Shown one piece after another: positions 13,034 through 25,000 of a DNA stretch of 64,000 bases. This DNA comes from Toxotes chatareus (lineage: Eukaryota > Chordata > Actinopteri > Toxotidae), in contig CM028888.1 of assembly GCA_016801885.1 (NCBI GenBank), forward strand, positions 6,432,501-6,496,500. Direction: 5' to 3'. The notes under the pieces were generated by a model. It searched no databases and was not told where the DNA came from. It worked only from the letters and a program-made list of their open reading frames with translations. The position numbers and the translations under genes were made by a program. Numbering within the stretch: the first letter of the stretch is position 1; every line of letters begins with the position of its first letter.

Positions 13034-15829
13034 GGGGTCTAGTACTATCTGAGCCAACATAAAACTTTCAGAGAGGAGTGTGTGAGGCAGGAGGAGATCA
13101 GGGGTTCATCTATCTCCCGTCCAGACAAACTACCCCAGAAGTCCAGTGAAGATAGTAACACATCACCCACCTCACATTTTCTGTTTTACTCTCCCTCCCA
13201 TCCCAGATGCAGTCTGCACCTCTGTTTGTCTCATCCACCTGTCTCTCAATCTGTTCATCCGTCCATCTGCAGACCTGCTCCTTAAACAGTACTCCACCAC
13301 CGGATAAATAAGAGATGAGGGGGATGAGGGAGGAGAGGAGAGGATGGAGGTGGATGAGAAGTTAAGAAGTGCTGTGCAGTCTGGTCGGAGCCTTATGAGG
13401 ATCAGGGTGTAAATGGATCTTGAGGAGCCGGTGTCACCTGTCCCAGGGCCATTAATTAGTCATTTAGAGTTGTAATGGAGTGAGCCACAGCCAGACAGAC
13501 ACAACCGGCCAAACAAAGCCAAGTCACTCAGTCAGAGGAGTTAGCTGTGGCTGCTGATCACTCTGTGTGGAATCTGTTCTCTTTGTTAGATTCTGGGGTT
13601 TTCAGAGACACGTGAAGGATCATTTATGGGATAATTCATAAAATGATAATAATAATTTTATTTGAAAAGCATTTTATCAACACGCGGTAAAATGAAATGG
13701 AAAAAATAAGATATATGATGCTATAAAAACAACAGCAGCACATGAAAATGATTTAGAGACAGGATATAAAAAGGACATTAAAAAACATTCAAAATGGGAT
13801 CTCTAAAAATAAGGCAAGGCTGGCACATGAAAACAAGATAAAAGAGAATATTAAAAACAAACTAAAGAGCTGTAAAAAGGCTATATAAGTTCACAACATT
13901 CTTCTTGGTCAGTTCTTCTCTGTATATATTAAATCAGTGTGTAATATAAAGATCATTTATTTAAATAATATAATATTCCATTAACCATCTTACTTCCCCA
14001 CCAAATATCCTGCATATAATGAAAAGTTAATATTCTATTTCAAGGTTGCAGATGAAGGATGTTTTCAAACCTTATAGGCACAGTGATGCATAAATTCATC
14101 ATTTTTCACAGTACAGCCTTGACTGGGGATACAAACTTTTCATGTGATGAATCACATTCACTCAGTGGTAATCCACAGTCCTCAAACTCTTAGGTTTTAT
14201 AATCTGAATGTAATATGATCTAGAAATCAATAGTTCAGGGGAGTGATGAGGATCATATTCACACACTTTCCTCTCTAAATAGATATGAGGCTCTTTGAAT
14301 TCAGTGCACACTCAGGTGATTCAACTCCACATACAAAAGTCATACTTTTATTGATTAAAATCCAAGAGATCTTTTTTGCTCTCAGGTATTTCAGGTATTT
14401 TTTTAATTTTATTTTGAAATGATCATATAACAGTCAGTGGATGTGGATATTTGATGTGGGAGAGGATATTTAGATTGAATTACAAAGTGCATAAGTGTCA
14501 CACAAGAGTCCTCCAGGGCTGTTATGATATTGCCTTGGCCTTGGTGTACTAATGCTGTTTATTTAGCCACAAATATATCCTTAGGATTTGAGGACTTTTG
14601 ACCCCCAGAAGTCTTTTACATAGTAAGTATTTACTCCTCCAGTAAACAGCTGGATTGGTTTACGTCCAACTGATCCATAAAGAACATTAAGTTTCTAACG
14701 ATCATGTAATGATATGGATACTTGACTTGCAATGTTTCTGTTTAGATTGAATTACAAAACGGTTGATATCTGATGTTCGGGTGACCGCTGTTTGTCCTTC
14801 TGGCTGTCATTGACTGACAATACTGAGGCCCCCATGGCTGTTAAGACACTCCTGCTGAAGGGTGAAGTGTATCGGTGACACCTTGGAAAGTGAACCAACT
14901 GCCTGAGTCGGGGCAAGACACTGGCCTGCCGCCAGTCCTGTTAGATGGGGATAATCAGTCCCAGTGCTGGGTGATCCTGTTTCATTACCACTATATGGAT
15001 AAAATGTTTTGGAAAAGGGGATTTACATCTATTTGTCTGTTAGTTAATTGTACTCAATCACTCATTTGAGCTCAATGACATGAACATGCTCACGCTCAAC
15101 TTGCAAACCCCTATAAGACCTTAAGCTGTCAGTAAAGTTGTCTGTCTGCTTTGAGGGGATATAATGCTGTGATGAGTATTCAGCAGGTATTTGATGTCTA
15201 GTTTAAGTTTAAGACTGGGGTCAGGATTAACATGGGTCAGGTTCAGGGTTCAGATTTGGATTTGGTTAGAGTTAAGAGTTTGGGTTTCCACTGTTTGTAG
15301 AGGTCATCAGATAATCAAGTGACACTGTTGTTGAAACTTTGGTTACGTACTTGTTAAATACCACTGGCCCATCCAAATGTAGTAAAATATAGTAAATAAG
15401 AAGAATGAATTATAATACATATATGTACATACACATATGTACATTTACATGCTGATTGCTGCCTAGCCAGCCTCACATCACATCCTCAACATCTCTCAGT
15501 AAACCTTGGCACTGGCAGACTGTCCTAAAAGGGCAAAGTAAGAGACAATATTTATGTTTGACAGGGCCAGGCAATCTGCGTAGCTCCCTCCATCCATCAG
15601 CAGCAAGACTGCTCATCACTTCTATCCACAGTCAGGGTGAACTTTCCAGGGCAAACTGCTGCTGATCTGCTCTGCACCCAGGACAGCGGGACACTGTTGA
15701 GATGGATGACGAGTGACCAGAGTCTAGTGCTCTCGCCTCTCATTTATTTAATAATTAATGTATTTGTAGCTGCTGAGTGACGTGCGACGTGAGAACTCCA
15801 GGACTTTGTGTGGTCAAAGAGGGTAGTTA

Positions 15830-16155
15830 GAAAAGTTAGTAGCCTCTATATTCACTGACATTTCAGAGGAATTATTGTACTTTTTACTCCACTACATTTA
15901 CTTGACTATAGGTGCTAGCTACTTTTTATTTTAAGTATCAAAAACATATGGTAGGCTTTGTCTCATATGTTTGATGATATGTGTCATGCATTGTCAGGTG
16001 AATGCAGTTAGACATTGCTTACACACTGATGCATCAGTAGGAACAATCTCATAATGTCATATATGATCATATATCAGTCGCATGAGACACATCTTACTTT
16101 TACTTTTGATACTTTCTTTTTGTGCTTTTACTTAAAAAGTTCCACCACTACCACC
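15830..16155. repeat. interspersed repeat family B, copy 1
   Basis: Contains 'tttttactccactacattta', 'cttacacactgatgcatcag' and an end reading 'tacttttacttttgatacttt...gcttttactta...ttccaccacta'. I recognise this as an abundant fish repeat marked by TACTTTTACTT words and a CCACCACTG end. Class not assigned. A shorter second copy lies at 18,926-19,065. Confidence 0.65.
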
Positions 16156-16225
16156 AAAGCTCACTGGGACTCACACAGGGTATTGCTGTAGGGAGACCAG
16201 TTGTCAATGGGAAGACCAACAAGCA

Positions 16226-16355
16226 ATGTCCCTGCTGATGTCCTTGAGCATGACACCAAATCCCTACCTGTTCTGCAGCTGATCCTGCGCTTTTCTTTTG
16301 CAGGGAGAAAGTTAAGACGAAATTTCCCTACAGAGCGCAATAAAGGATCACATTA
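16226..16355 (+). repeat. SINE-like fragment (CCTTGAGCA body, AATAAAG end)
   Basis: Reads 'tgtccttgagcatgacacca' and ends 'aatttccctacagagcgcaataaagg', the diverged form of a widespread fish SINE-like body and tail also present at 62,205-62,380 and in part at 39,575-39,760 and 40,825-40,860. Confidence 0.5.
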
Positions 16356-17259
16356 CAGCAACGGATAACTGATGAATGAGAAGCATGAGCAATCATGGGG
16401 GTAAATGTCTTCATCATCCATCCACGTTTCACCACAGTGCTGAAAATACTTGTGCCATTATGGCTGAGAACAGAGTGGGACAGAGAAAAGGAGGTGGGGA
16501 TAGATGTGCAGGGAGGAGGAGGAGATTATCTTACATTTATTATGGTGGAGCAAATTAAACAGGGGAGGTCATTATTTTTATCTGGAGAGAAGAGAGAGGG
16601 GGACCTATTCTTAGCTTTTACCCCCATGGCTGGTCGACAAGATAGCCCTACAGTTTTACGTGAGCCTGTTTCAGAACAGTAAGCCCAAGTCTGCCAAACT
16701 ACTTGCTTCATCAAACACACACTTTTATTATTATTGGATTCTCAGATTTGCACACTTTCATGGCAGCTATGAAAAAAAAGAGTTGGAGGCCTTTTATCCC
16801 TCAGTTAAAACATTTAGTTTCCCAGAAGGCAGAGGGGAATGCTGACGCCACGGAATATAAACTAAGTAAATAAATAAATTTCCCCAAGGGCAACTTTCTC
16901 TTCAATATTTTTTTTTATTTGCTTTTTGAAGTTCGAAGTATGTCACCTATGTTATTGTTCCCTGGAGTTGGATGAATAATATCAGCAATATTCAGCTTTC
17001 ATATCTTGGAACATCATAACAAGAGCGCAGACACTAGTCAGGAGATGGGAGAACACATTCCTCTGTAGAGTTTGTCAGCAACACTTCCTCTCACTGTGGA
17101 ATATAATGTGATGAATAAAACCAAAACTGAATAATTATTTAATAAAAACCTCACTCATGTAAATAAAATAAAATTGCTGAGAATTTTAATTACAAAAACC
17201 AGCTGATATAAGAAACGTCAAACTTAACTTCCCAAACTCTGGACTAAGAGTCTAACTTC

Positions 17260-17575
17260 GGCATATTAACCACGGCTATGATTCAGTCATGCTCACAAAA
17301 ACAATGCTAACACGCGGATGCTAAGCAGGTGTAAAAGTTGCAGTGACCACAATCTAAGTTCATAAGTGAAAACTTTGACCTCTCCTGTGGCATTAAGGGA
17401 AAAGTCAGGGGATCACCTGAGTCAGTAGGATTCATAACAGAACGTCATAGCTGTACATCCAGCTATTGTTAGGATGATTTCTGTCAGGACCAAAGTGGTA
17501 GACCGACCGACCGACCAACCAAGCTACCGGTTGACAGTCCCACATTGCCATCCCTTGAGCTAAAAATGGCCACAA
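17260..17575. repeat. interspersed repeat family A, copy 2
   Basis: Includes 'aaaagtcaggggatcacctg', 'gaccaaagtggtagaccgac' with a short ACCG tetranucleotide expansion at about 17,502-17,517, and 'cattgccatccctt'. These are diagnostic blocks of the same fish repeat as at 5,081-5,270. Confidence 0.65.
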
Positions 17576-18780
17576 ATGCAGAGGATTGGTGTGCCAATCA
17601 AACCCTAACCTTGTATGTTTCGAGCTGCTTAGTCATAGGTGCGTGACTTTGTTCCAGCAAGGTGAACAGACTGTTTTAGGAGAGTAATTGCCAGTGGGCC
17701 TGTCGGCCAACTGACCCTCACCTTGTCCAGTTGTGTACACGCTTCCCATGCACACGTGCCAAATTTAGCAAGCCCCTCTGTCCACGGCTGAAATTACACC
17801 AGCCCTCAAACACATAAATCGTGATTCTTACTCAAGCCCTTTCTCTCTCTTTCTCTAATAGGCTAATGATTTGGATGTTGAAAATGTAGCCTGCAAGCAC
17901 AAGCACAAAATACAAATGAATGTTTCTATTTTTGTTCCATCAGAAATTGAGAGCAACTGAGTCTTTCCAAACTGTTTTTAAATACATCACCGTACTTAGC
18001 ATTCAGTCGTGACTGACTATGATTTACTGTCAGCCATTTCCATAATAGTTGGTAATAACCTTGCCTGTGTAAAAGAGTGATGGGGATTTTATTTTTACAT
18101 GAGCACCAGCCGCATTACCATCATCTGCATCATGTATCAGATGTCCTCTGGGGCTGAAAGACAGAGCATAAGGGGAGACTGTCTAAAGGAACAAATCCAC
18201 TTAAAGGCGGATGCAGACATCGGAGAGTTTGAGGGGGTCGGAGCGCTCACTGTGAGGAGTGAGGGGCTTGTGTGACTATCAGGATGGGAGGATGGTAGTC
18301 CAATAAAGGTTAACTTGAGACCCTTTAAAGGGGTCTGCAGGGAGAATTTAAAGTGCAGGCTGACAGCTGAGTGGTGAAAGAGAGGTCAGTGGGATCATTA
18401 CTGCGTACTATGGAAAGACATTATGATCAACAGTTACAGAAGCTCAAAACAGTTGTAGCAACATACAATATAAAGAGCTTAAATATGAAACTGACTGCTC
18501 TGCTGACCATTTGTTTCTAGTTTTTGGGCTGTGTCTCTCAGTTTGACTTTTGCATATTTGGAACAAATGTCCTGGGGGCAGTGATTTACAGAATCTGCTC
18601 CTCCACTGCCTGTCATACCTGCAAAATGAAACTCCAAAATAAAAAACTCAAATAGCAAAACTCAGTCAAAATTACATATCAGACGGTGCACTTGCCAAGA
18701 GGAGTACCCTTGACAGTACCTGTGAAAAATAAAACTTCTCTGGAGGTTCTCGCGGACTTTGTCAAGTCTGAGAAACCAAC

Positions 18781-18925
18781 CTGAGTGATGTTGTCTGACA
18801 GTATCTCAGCTTGGGCTTGGAGACTACACACTTTTGTAAACATCTGATGTTTACCATGTTCTCCATTTTAGTTTAGCAGGTTAGCATGCTATTGAGGCTG
18901 ATGGCTATGTCATTAGTCATGTCAT
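18781..18925. repeat. interspersed repeat family A, copy 3
   Basis: Reads 'tgatgtttaccatgttctcc', 'ttagtttagcaggttagcat', 'gaggctgatggctatgtcat'. These are consecutive blocks of family A. It abuts a family B fragment at 18,926 with no spacer. Confidence 0.6.
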
Positions 18926-19065
18926 GCTACTTTTACTTTTGGTAATTTAAGTATATTTTGATGCTTTAAGTAAATTTATGAACACATAAATATCAGAACA
19001 TTTCTACACTGTGGCATTACATACATAAAAGATCTGAATACCTTGTCTGCCATTGACCGATGGTA
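18926..19065. repeat. interspersed repeat family B, copy 2 (partial)
   Basis: Reads 'tgctacttttacttttggta', 'ttaagtatattttgatgctt', 'tctacactgtggcattacat' and 'aaaagatctgaatacc', the 3' half of family B. It lacks the 5' half seen at 15,830. Confidence 0.62.
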
Positions 19066-20519
19066 TTAGAAAGAGTTTAAAATGTGTGCCAGGTGTGGAG
19101 TTGACAGTCAGCGTGCTTGTCTTTTCTTTCACTTCACCATTCCAGCCACACCTTCATACTGAGGGTCAGAGTTCATTGTTATGGTAACGGTTGTGTATAT
19201 AATTCATGCAGGGGTGGGGGGGCTGTAGTGTTGATGACCAGCAGTTTACAGGAGAGAAGCTGAGTCAGGCCATGTCAGCTGTTAGTAACTCGGTCGGTCT
19301 GTGTTACAGATATTGACGCAGGCCTTGTTACAGAATACACACGTGGCAGCTTTTTGTTTGCTGTCTGGCCAATTTTGATTGCATTATGTATAGCAAGCCA
19401 TCTGATAAGACCGAGATCACAGCCACTGGAAATGGCCTCAGATGGCACTGGACAGTCAAATACTGTGATCTGATACTGGAGCAGCAGGGAGATGTTTGCA
19501 GGTTTATTCATGCTGGCTGTCTTTCTCTTCCTCATCTGCCTCGTCTCTCTGTGCTTCACAATCGTAGTTTTACTCGTGTGACTCCTTTTGAAAATGAGCA
19601 CAAATTTTCTGTCTCAGCTCTCGGCTCATACAGGAGCACACATGGCTTCGCTTACGAAAACAGGAAGAACAAGAAAACAAACAAATATCAAACAAATACA
19701 GCAATGGGCACCTGAGCTGGTCGATGATATACCTTTGGGATAAAAACACTGATGAGAAACTTGGCCCTTTTAATTTGTCTTCATCAGGGTGTTGTTGAGG
19801 GATATCACAGATACTGTGGCTTTATTATATAAGGGGTTACTGTGACAAATCGCTAGCTCTACATTTGGGGTTGTTGAGCTGCATTAGTGAACGTCGTGCA
19901 CGTTGTGTGCTGTATCCCATTATTTCTATCTCAGAAATCTTATCTGTGGCTATACATTTGTAGATTTTAAGCTGCATCAGTGACTCTCCCACTAAGACTA
20001 CATTATCTTTAATGTCATGTTAACGTTGCATATGCAATATACATATACAAACATAATGCAAAAGCTCACTGTACAAACTGTACAGAAAGAGATCAGAACA
20101 GAAAGTGCTCAGGATTTTCTAAGAGGGATTTGAGCGGGGTGTGGAATTACTGTATCAAGTTCAATTGAATGGATTAACTGTTTGCGGAGTGGCAACAGAC
20201 TGTACATCAGTGTGATTCTGTCAATTCTCTGATTTATACCAGGGGAAAGTTACTTCTTACAGAAATGTACAAAAAGTTATAAACATACAATGTTTTTATT
20301 AAGAAAACAAGATAAAATACTCTGGGGTTATAGAAAACTGATTTCTAAGATAAAAGTTAGCTCTGATTGTCAGGTAATATATTTGCCTTTAATATTACAG
20401 GTGTTCTTAAGAAGATGGTGTCAACTTTTGGATAATTTCAGTTAAAGTTCCAATTAATCAACAAATATTCCCATAATCCAACCAGCCAAACACCAAGCAA
20501 ATGCCAGTTCTTACGTGTG

Positions 20520-20710
20520 TCTTACATTATAGTAAATTTTGAGATGATGGACAGTTGGACAAAACAAGACATTATTGATGTCACCTTGGACTGCAGGATC
20601 GGGAGATGGGCATTTTCAGTTTTCTGATGTTTTACAGGCCAAATGATTAATTGAAAAAATAAACAAGAGATTAACAGAAGAAAATAGTTGTCTCTGAATA
20701 TCTTTGACTT
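20520..20710. repeat. interspersed repeat family C, copy 1
   Basis: Contains 'gacaaaacaagacattattg', 'gtcaccttggactgcaggat', 'cattttcagttttctgatgt', 'caggccaaatgattaattga' and 'gaaaatagttgtc'. These are ordered blocks of a common fish repeat whose consensus carries ATCGATTAATCG words. Other copies are at 24,140-24,305, 35,060-35,310 and 48,545-48,715. Confidence 0.62.
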
Positions 20711-21890
20711 CAACAAAAACTTAATGAAAGTGCAAAGTCCCAGTGGAATAGTCCCTGTGATACTGCCATACTCTTTTTACTCACAGTTGACCTCAGTTTA
20801 GTTCCATTAGTTCTTCTTTTTTTGGTTCTGGACCTGCGGCGACCTTGTCACTGGAGCAATCAGCAGGAACCTGCCCTGTGGAGCCTTTTGGGTTCACTGT
20901 TTCTCCGCTCCTCAGCTGTTTTCACCAGCTGCCTCCAAGTTTCTTTGTCTTGACCTTGACGTTCTGTATTCTTGTATTCACGTCTGTCGGATTGGCTGCC
21001 CTCCAGATACTGGTGATGTCTAACTGGCAGACGCCACGGGAGTTGTGATTGAGATTTTGTTGTCGTTGCTAAACATGAGCTTTCCCTTGTCTCTGAAAAC
21101 CAATGAACCTCTACAGCAGAGCTTACAGTAATTCTGACCTCTTATTATTTATCTATTTATTTGGCACACTGGCATTTATTCCCCATTTACCAGTTACATA
21201 GGGGGTTACTAATTGACAAAAATCTTAAAGCAAAAAACAAAAAAGCTTGGCATAATGCTTTAAAAGAACTGGCCCATAAAGACATTTAAAATGAAGGTAT
21301 AGAGGTCTTGGACATGAGGTGGATACTGTAGGTTCAAGAGTCACAGCTACATCTTGCTTTCCAGCCACCCAAGCATGAAATTGAATTTGTCAGTGGATAA
21401 CTGCTGCCACCTAAAGGTCAGAGGGCTACCTATACTGTACATGTGTGTAGCAGCTGAGGGTATTTGCAGATTGTATAAATTAATTAACTTGCTACAGTTT
21501 AAACCATTTCTTGACAGACTGCAAACAAAAAGAGCCTAACAGTCATGAAAAATACATAATAATGAATACAAGTACGAGTTTTATTTAGAGAAATACACTT
21601 AACCTGGAAGCACCTGGTGGATAAGATGCCTCACACTGCGAGACTACCACTGAAGCATGAAATTGAAATTATTGATGGATACATTCTGACACCAAGAGGT
21701 CAGACAGCCACAGCGAACTGCGTGTATACCAGTTGTCATTTGGTAGCAGTGCAGAATTACCAACTGCTTCTAAAACAGTATAAAACTACCTTTATCTATA
21801 CTTTGAATATACACAGGAATAGGTGTGTTAGTACATAGAACTGAAATAAAAGGAGAAATGGAAAAGTTCTAAATCAGATCATTTCACAGT

Positions 21891-21896
21891 TTTATT
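21891..21896 (-). promoter_or_regulatory. poly(A) signal of smyd4
   Basis: TTTATT on the plus strand is a canonical AATAAA on the minus strand, about 66 bases past the smyd4 stop codon. This implies a very short 3' UTR. Confidence 0.6.
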
Positions 21897-21961
21897 CAGT
21901 TTCACCAAGTACAAAACCATAATTATATTGCAAAACTGTTTGCTCTGGTGATTAGTTAAGT

Positions 21962-22085
21962 CTACCCTCTTAGACAGTCCTCCATGGCTTGCAGCTCCTG
22001 CAATTCATGGCAGTGAGGGCCACAGTGAAGGCAGAGGAGTCGTCTGACCTTGGGGATGACAGAGAGGGCCGGGCCTCTGGCACCA
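21962..22085 (-). CDS. smyd4: smyd4 exon 10 (last)
   Basis: Residues 751-791, ending RG then TAG. Contains the LCLHCGPHCHELQELQ block that matches the C-terminal end of SMYD4 (human LSLHCGPWDDEIQELQ). Acceptor cccag at 22,086-22,090. Confidence 0.9.
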
Positions 22086-25000
22086 CTGGGAGAAGAAGAA
22101 CAGAAGGATACAGAGCTGTTATTTCTCGTGATAACATCAGTCAAAACAATAAATAGCGGAAGTTTTGAGATTCTAAATAAAAACAGTATGCCCTGGAAAC
22201 TTTTCCACACTGTCTGTAGAAACTACTCACCCATTGAAGTGAAGCTGAGCTAATTTGAAGAGTTGTCGACCCAGTTCAATACTGTCATCTCCATACTGGG
22301 AGCCAATAGCTACAGCACTTCGCTCCAGATGGGAGGCTGCATTATTCCAGTCACCTACAAGAAACCATAATCGTAAGAGGAATTCAAAATCATAACTTCT
22401 GACCTAAAAATAAGCCCTCCGCTGCTATACTGCTGCCACAGCCAGTTATGCTTTTATATCTGCTGAAAAGGCACACACTGTTCATGGTGCTGCTTGACAC
22501 TGTTCATGAGTTAGTGAGACACCACTTCTATCAGTGGTGAACTGGTATAAAAGATTAATCAGTTCTTTTTTTAATGATCTTCATGTGTACCATTAATAGA
22601 CAAATCAAACCTTTGTGTATGCCTGTTTATGGGAAAATATATGTAGATATTCTAAACGGAAAAGAGCAATAACATAACCCCCACAACTCTGTTAGTGAAG
22701 GAAGGGGTGTACTGGCCCACATGCAAATACTCATGCATCATTTTTCTCACCCATTGTAGCGTATGCTCTGGCCATGGCATCAGCCAGCTCCCCTTGTAGC
22801 GGATGAGTCTCTGCAAGGATTAGTCCAGACTGACAATGAGCCCTATTCAGCAGTCTCAGAGCCTCACCTAAGGGAAGACAGACCAGAAGAATAACATGGT
22901 ATAAGATGTTACAAAGACCCTCTGAACAAACCTGCATTTGATATGTGTTATTGTTTCTCACCTGGCCTCTCTCTCTCCATGAGGTCCACAGCCTTCTCCA
23001 GGTCGACCCTGATCTCCTGCAGCCTGTGACTCACTTCAGATGAAGGTATGCAATGACCACAGGATGAGTGCGAACATATAAATCCGGTTCCTTTATCCAC
23101 GCTACTTTTCTGAAAATCATATAAAATGCCTAAAATGATGCCGATGGAAAAGTCAACAGTAGTAGCGTAAAACCAAATGAATAATGGGTAAAAATGCACA
23201 ATAGTACAAATTGACACGTACTTTGAAAGATCCTTTGCACTTGCCACACAGGAGACCAGACTCGTGTCGACTACCTCCAACTTGTGACTGCTGCGGTCTG
23301 CCCTCTGTACCTTCATTCTCCTCCTGGGTCAGGGTGCAGGCCTCACACTGACAGAGGAAATAGTACTGCTCCTGCAGGAGACGCTGGCGTTCTTCGGTCA
23401 CCATCCTACTGCTGTGAGGACCTGAAGGAGAGACGATAAGGGTTGGTGATATCAGCATAACTCATACATAAATCAAGATGAACAAGATGATAAGAAAAGT
23501 GTAAACAATGATATGATCATTTCAGTAGAGAGTGCTTTTATGCTGTATAATCCCTCGATATCAACAATGCAAAGATATTCTAGTGATAACTGTTTGTTCT
23601 TTGACAAAAATATCTGCACAGTGTTTACAAGGAAACACTGAGAATATGAGGCACAGTTAGGAACAATCCCTTTTCTCAGGGTTAGGGTTATCCTGCGCTA
23701 CAGGGCGCATATAAAATCTGTATGCACCCTGACAACAGACATTTTCTTATTATAAATTAAAGTGATTCTGATTCATACATGTTCATAATCATTTCCTTAC
23801 CATAGCAGTGCAGGATCTCTTGTCCTGCAGCGATACCTTTGGCTGCTCTGACAGTTACACAGACTCCGCGAGCTGTGCTTCTGTGCTCAGCCACACTCTC
23901 AGTGAAGTCTGTAGACAGATCTGAGCCAGAAGGATCAACACTAATTCCAGTGCTGAATACCAGGCTGGTGTTGGGACAGCAGGAGTGATTCAGAAGACTA
24001 AGAGTTGGGAATATTGCCGAAGCAATGCGGATTTCCCTGCTAGACTGCACTGGTGAGTTTGCTGCTCCTGTCAGATGCAAAAACCAGAAAGTAAAAGTAA
24101 AAGTCACTGTGTGACTCAAGAACATAATAGCTGAAGATACAAGTTTTTAATGAATCAATTAATCAATTAGTTGATCACCAGAAAAAATATTAACAACAAT
24201 TTAGATAAATGATTATACTTCTCAAATGTCAAGGTTTGTGGTTTTCTTAGTCTTCTGTGAATGATTTTTTTTTCCAACTGATTCATTGAAACATTGATGC
24301 AACACTCAAGATTTTGTGTTTCTCACTTTGAGACAGTTACAATTGCTTACTGTGTCAAAACCAAATTTGAGGCGAGACAGATAACACTGTATGAAATCTG
24401 CCTGAGAGTTACCTGTATCATGTAACCTGAGGATTGCCTGGGCGTTACACCTCAGCTGCAGGATGTGTCTTAGAACTGTGCTTCCCAGCAGCAACAGCTC
24501 CGTGTTCCAATCTGCATTGCCTCCCTCCTCATCTGGTGATTGCCTGTTTGCCTCTGAGGGCCCACGGAGGGCCCAAGATGCAGGGGAAAGTCCTGCTTTG
24601 CTGAGCTTTCTGTAGAGCGTTGCTGCGGTAACTGCATTCAGGAAACGCAGACCTGGGCTGTGGTGATCCAGGTGGTGCAGCAAGTGAAACACGCTCAGGT
24701 AAGAGTCACCGTAGTATGAAATAGAAGGATCGTGTTGATTCGTATGACATGGATAGGACTCACTGGACTCTTTGTTTAGACAGCCTGGCTCTGACTTTGT
24801 GTGCTCATCTCTGATTGGTTCTCTGGCCCTTTGTATGTTTTTTAACCCCGCCTTTAGTGTTACCCTCAGAGCGAGCTGTGACATCACACCCATTACCATC
24901 AGATCTGCGCCCAGTGGACACTCCCAGCGGTGATGTTCTTCCCAGGCGTCCCGCTGACAGCCTGTTGAACAGTATTGGCTATAACTACATCCCTCACACG

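Larger units (their letters stand above)
9150..21890. other. 13 kb gene-free interval between tpbg and smyd4
   Basis: No exon with credible splice signals or family similarity was seen on either strand. Contents I can name are a Tc1-type transposase remnant (10,848-11,120), CA microsatellites (12,754-12,777 and 13,002-13,033), and repeat families B (15,830-16,155; 18,926-19,065), A (17,260-17,575; 18,781-18,925) and C (20,520-20,710). There is also a SINE-like piece at 16,226-16,355. A complex unique segment at about 13,370-13,600, including CCATTAATTAGTCATTTA, looks more like a conserved non-coding element than repeat. Confidence 0.6.
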
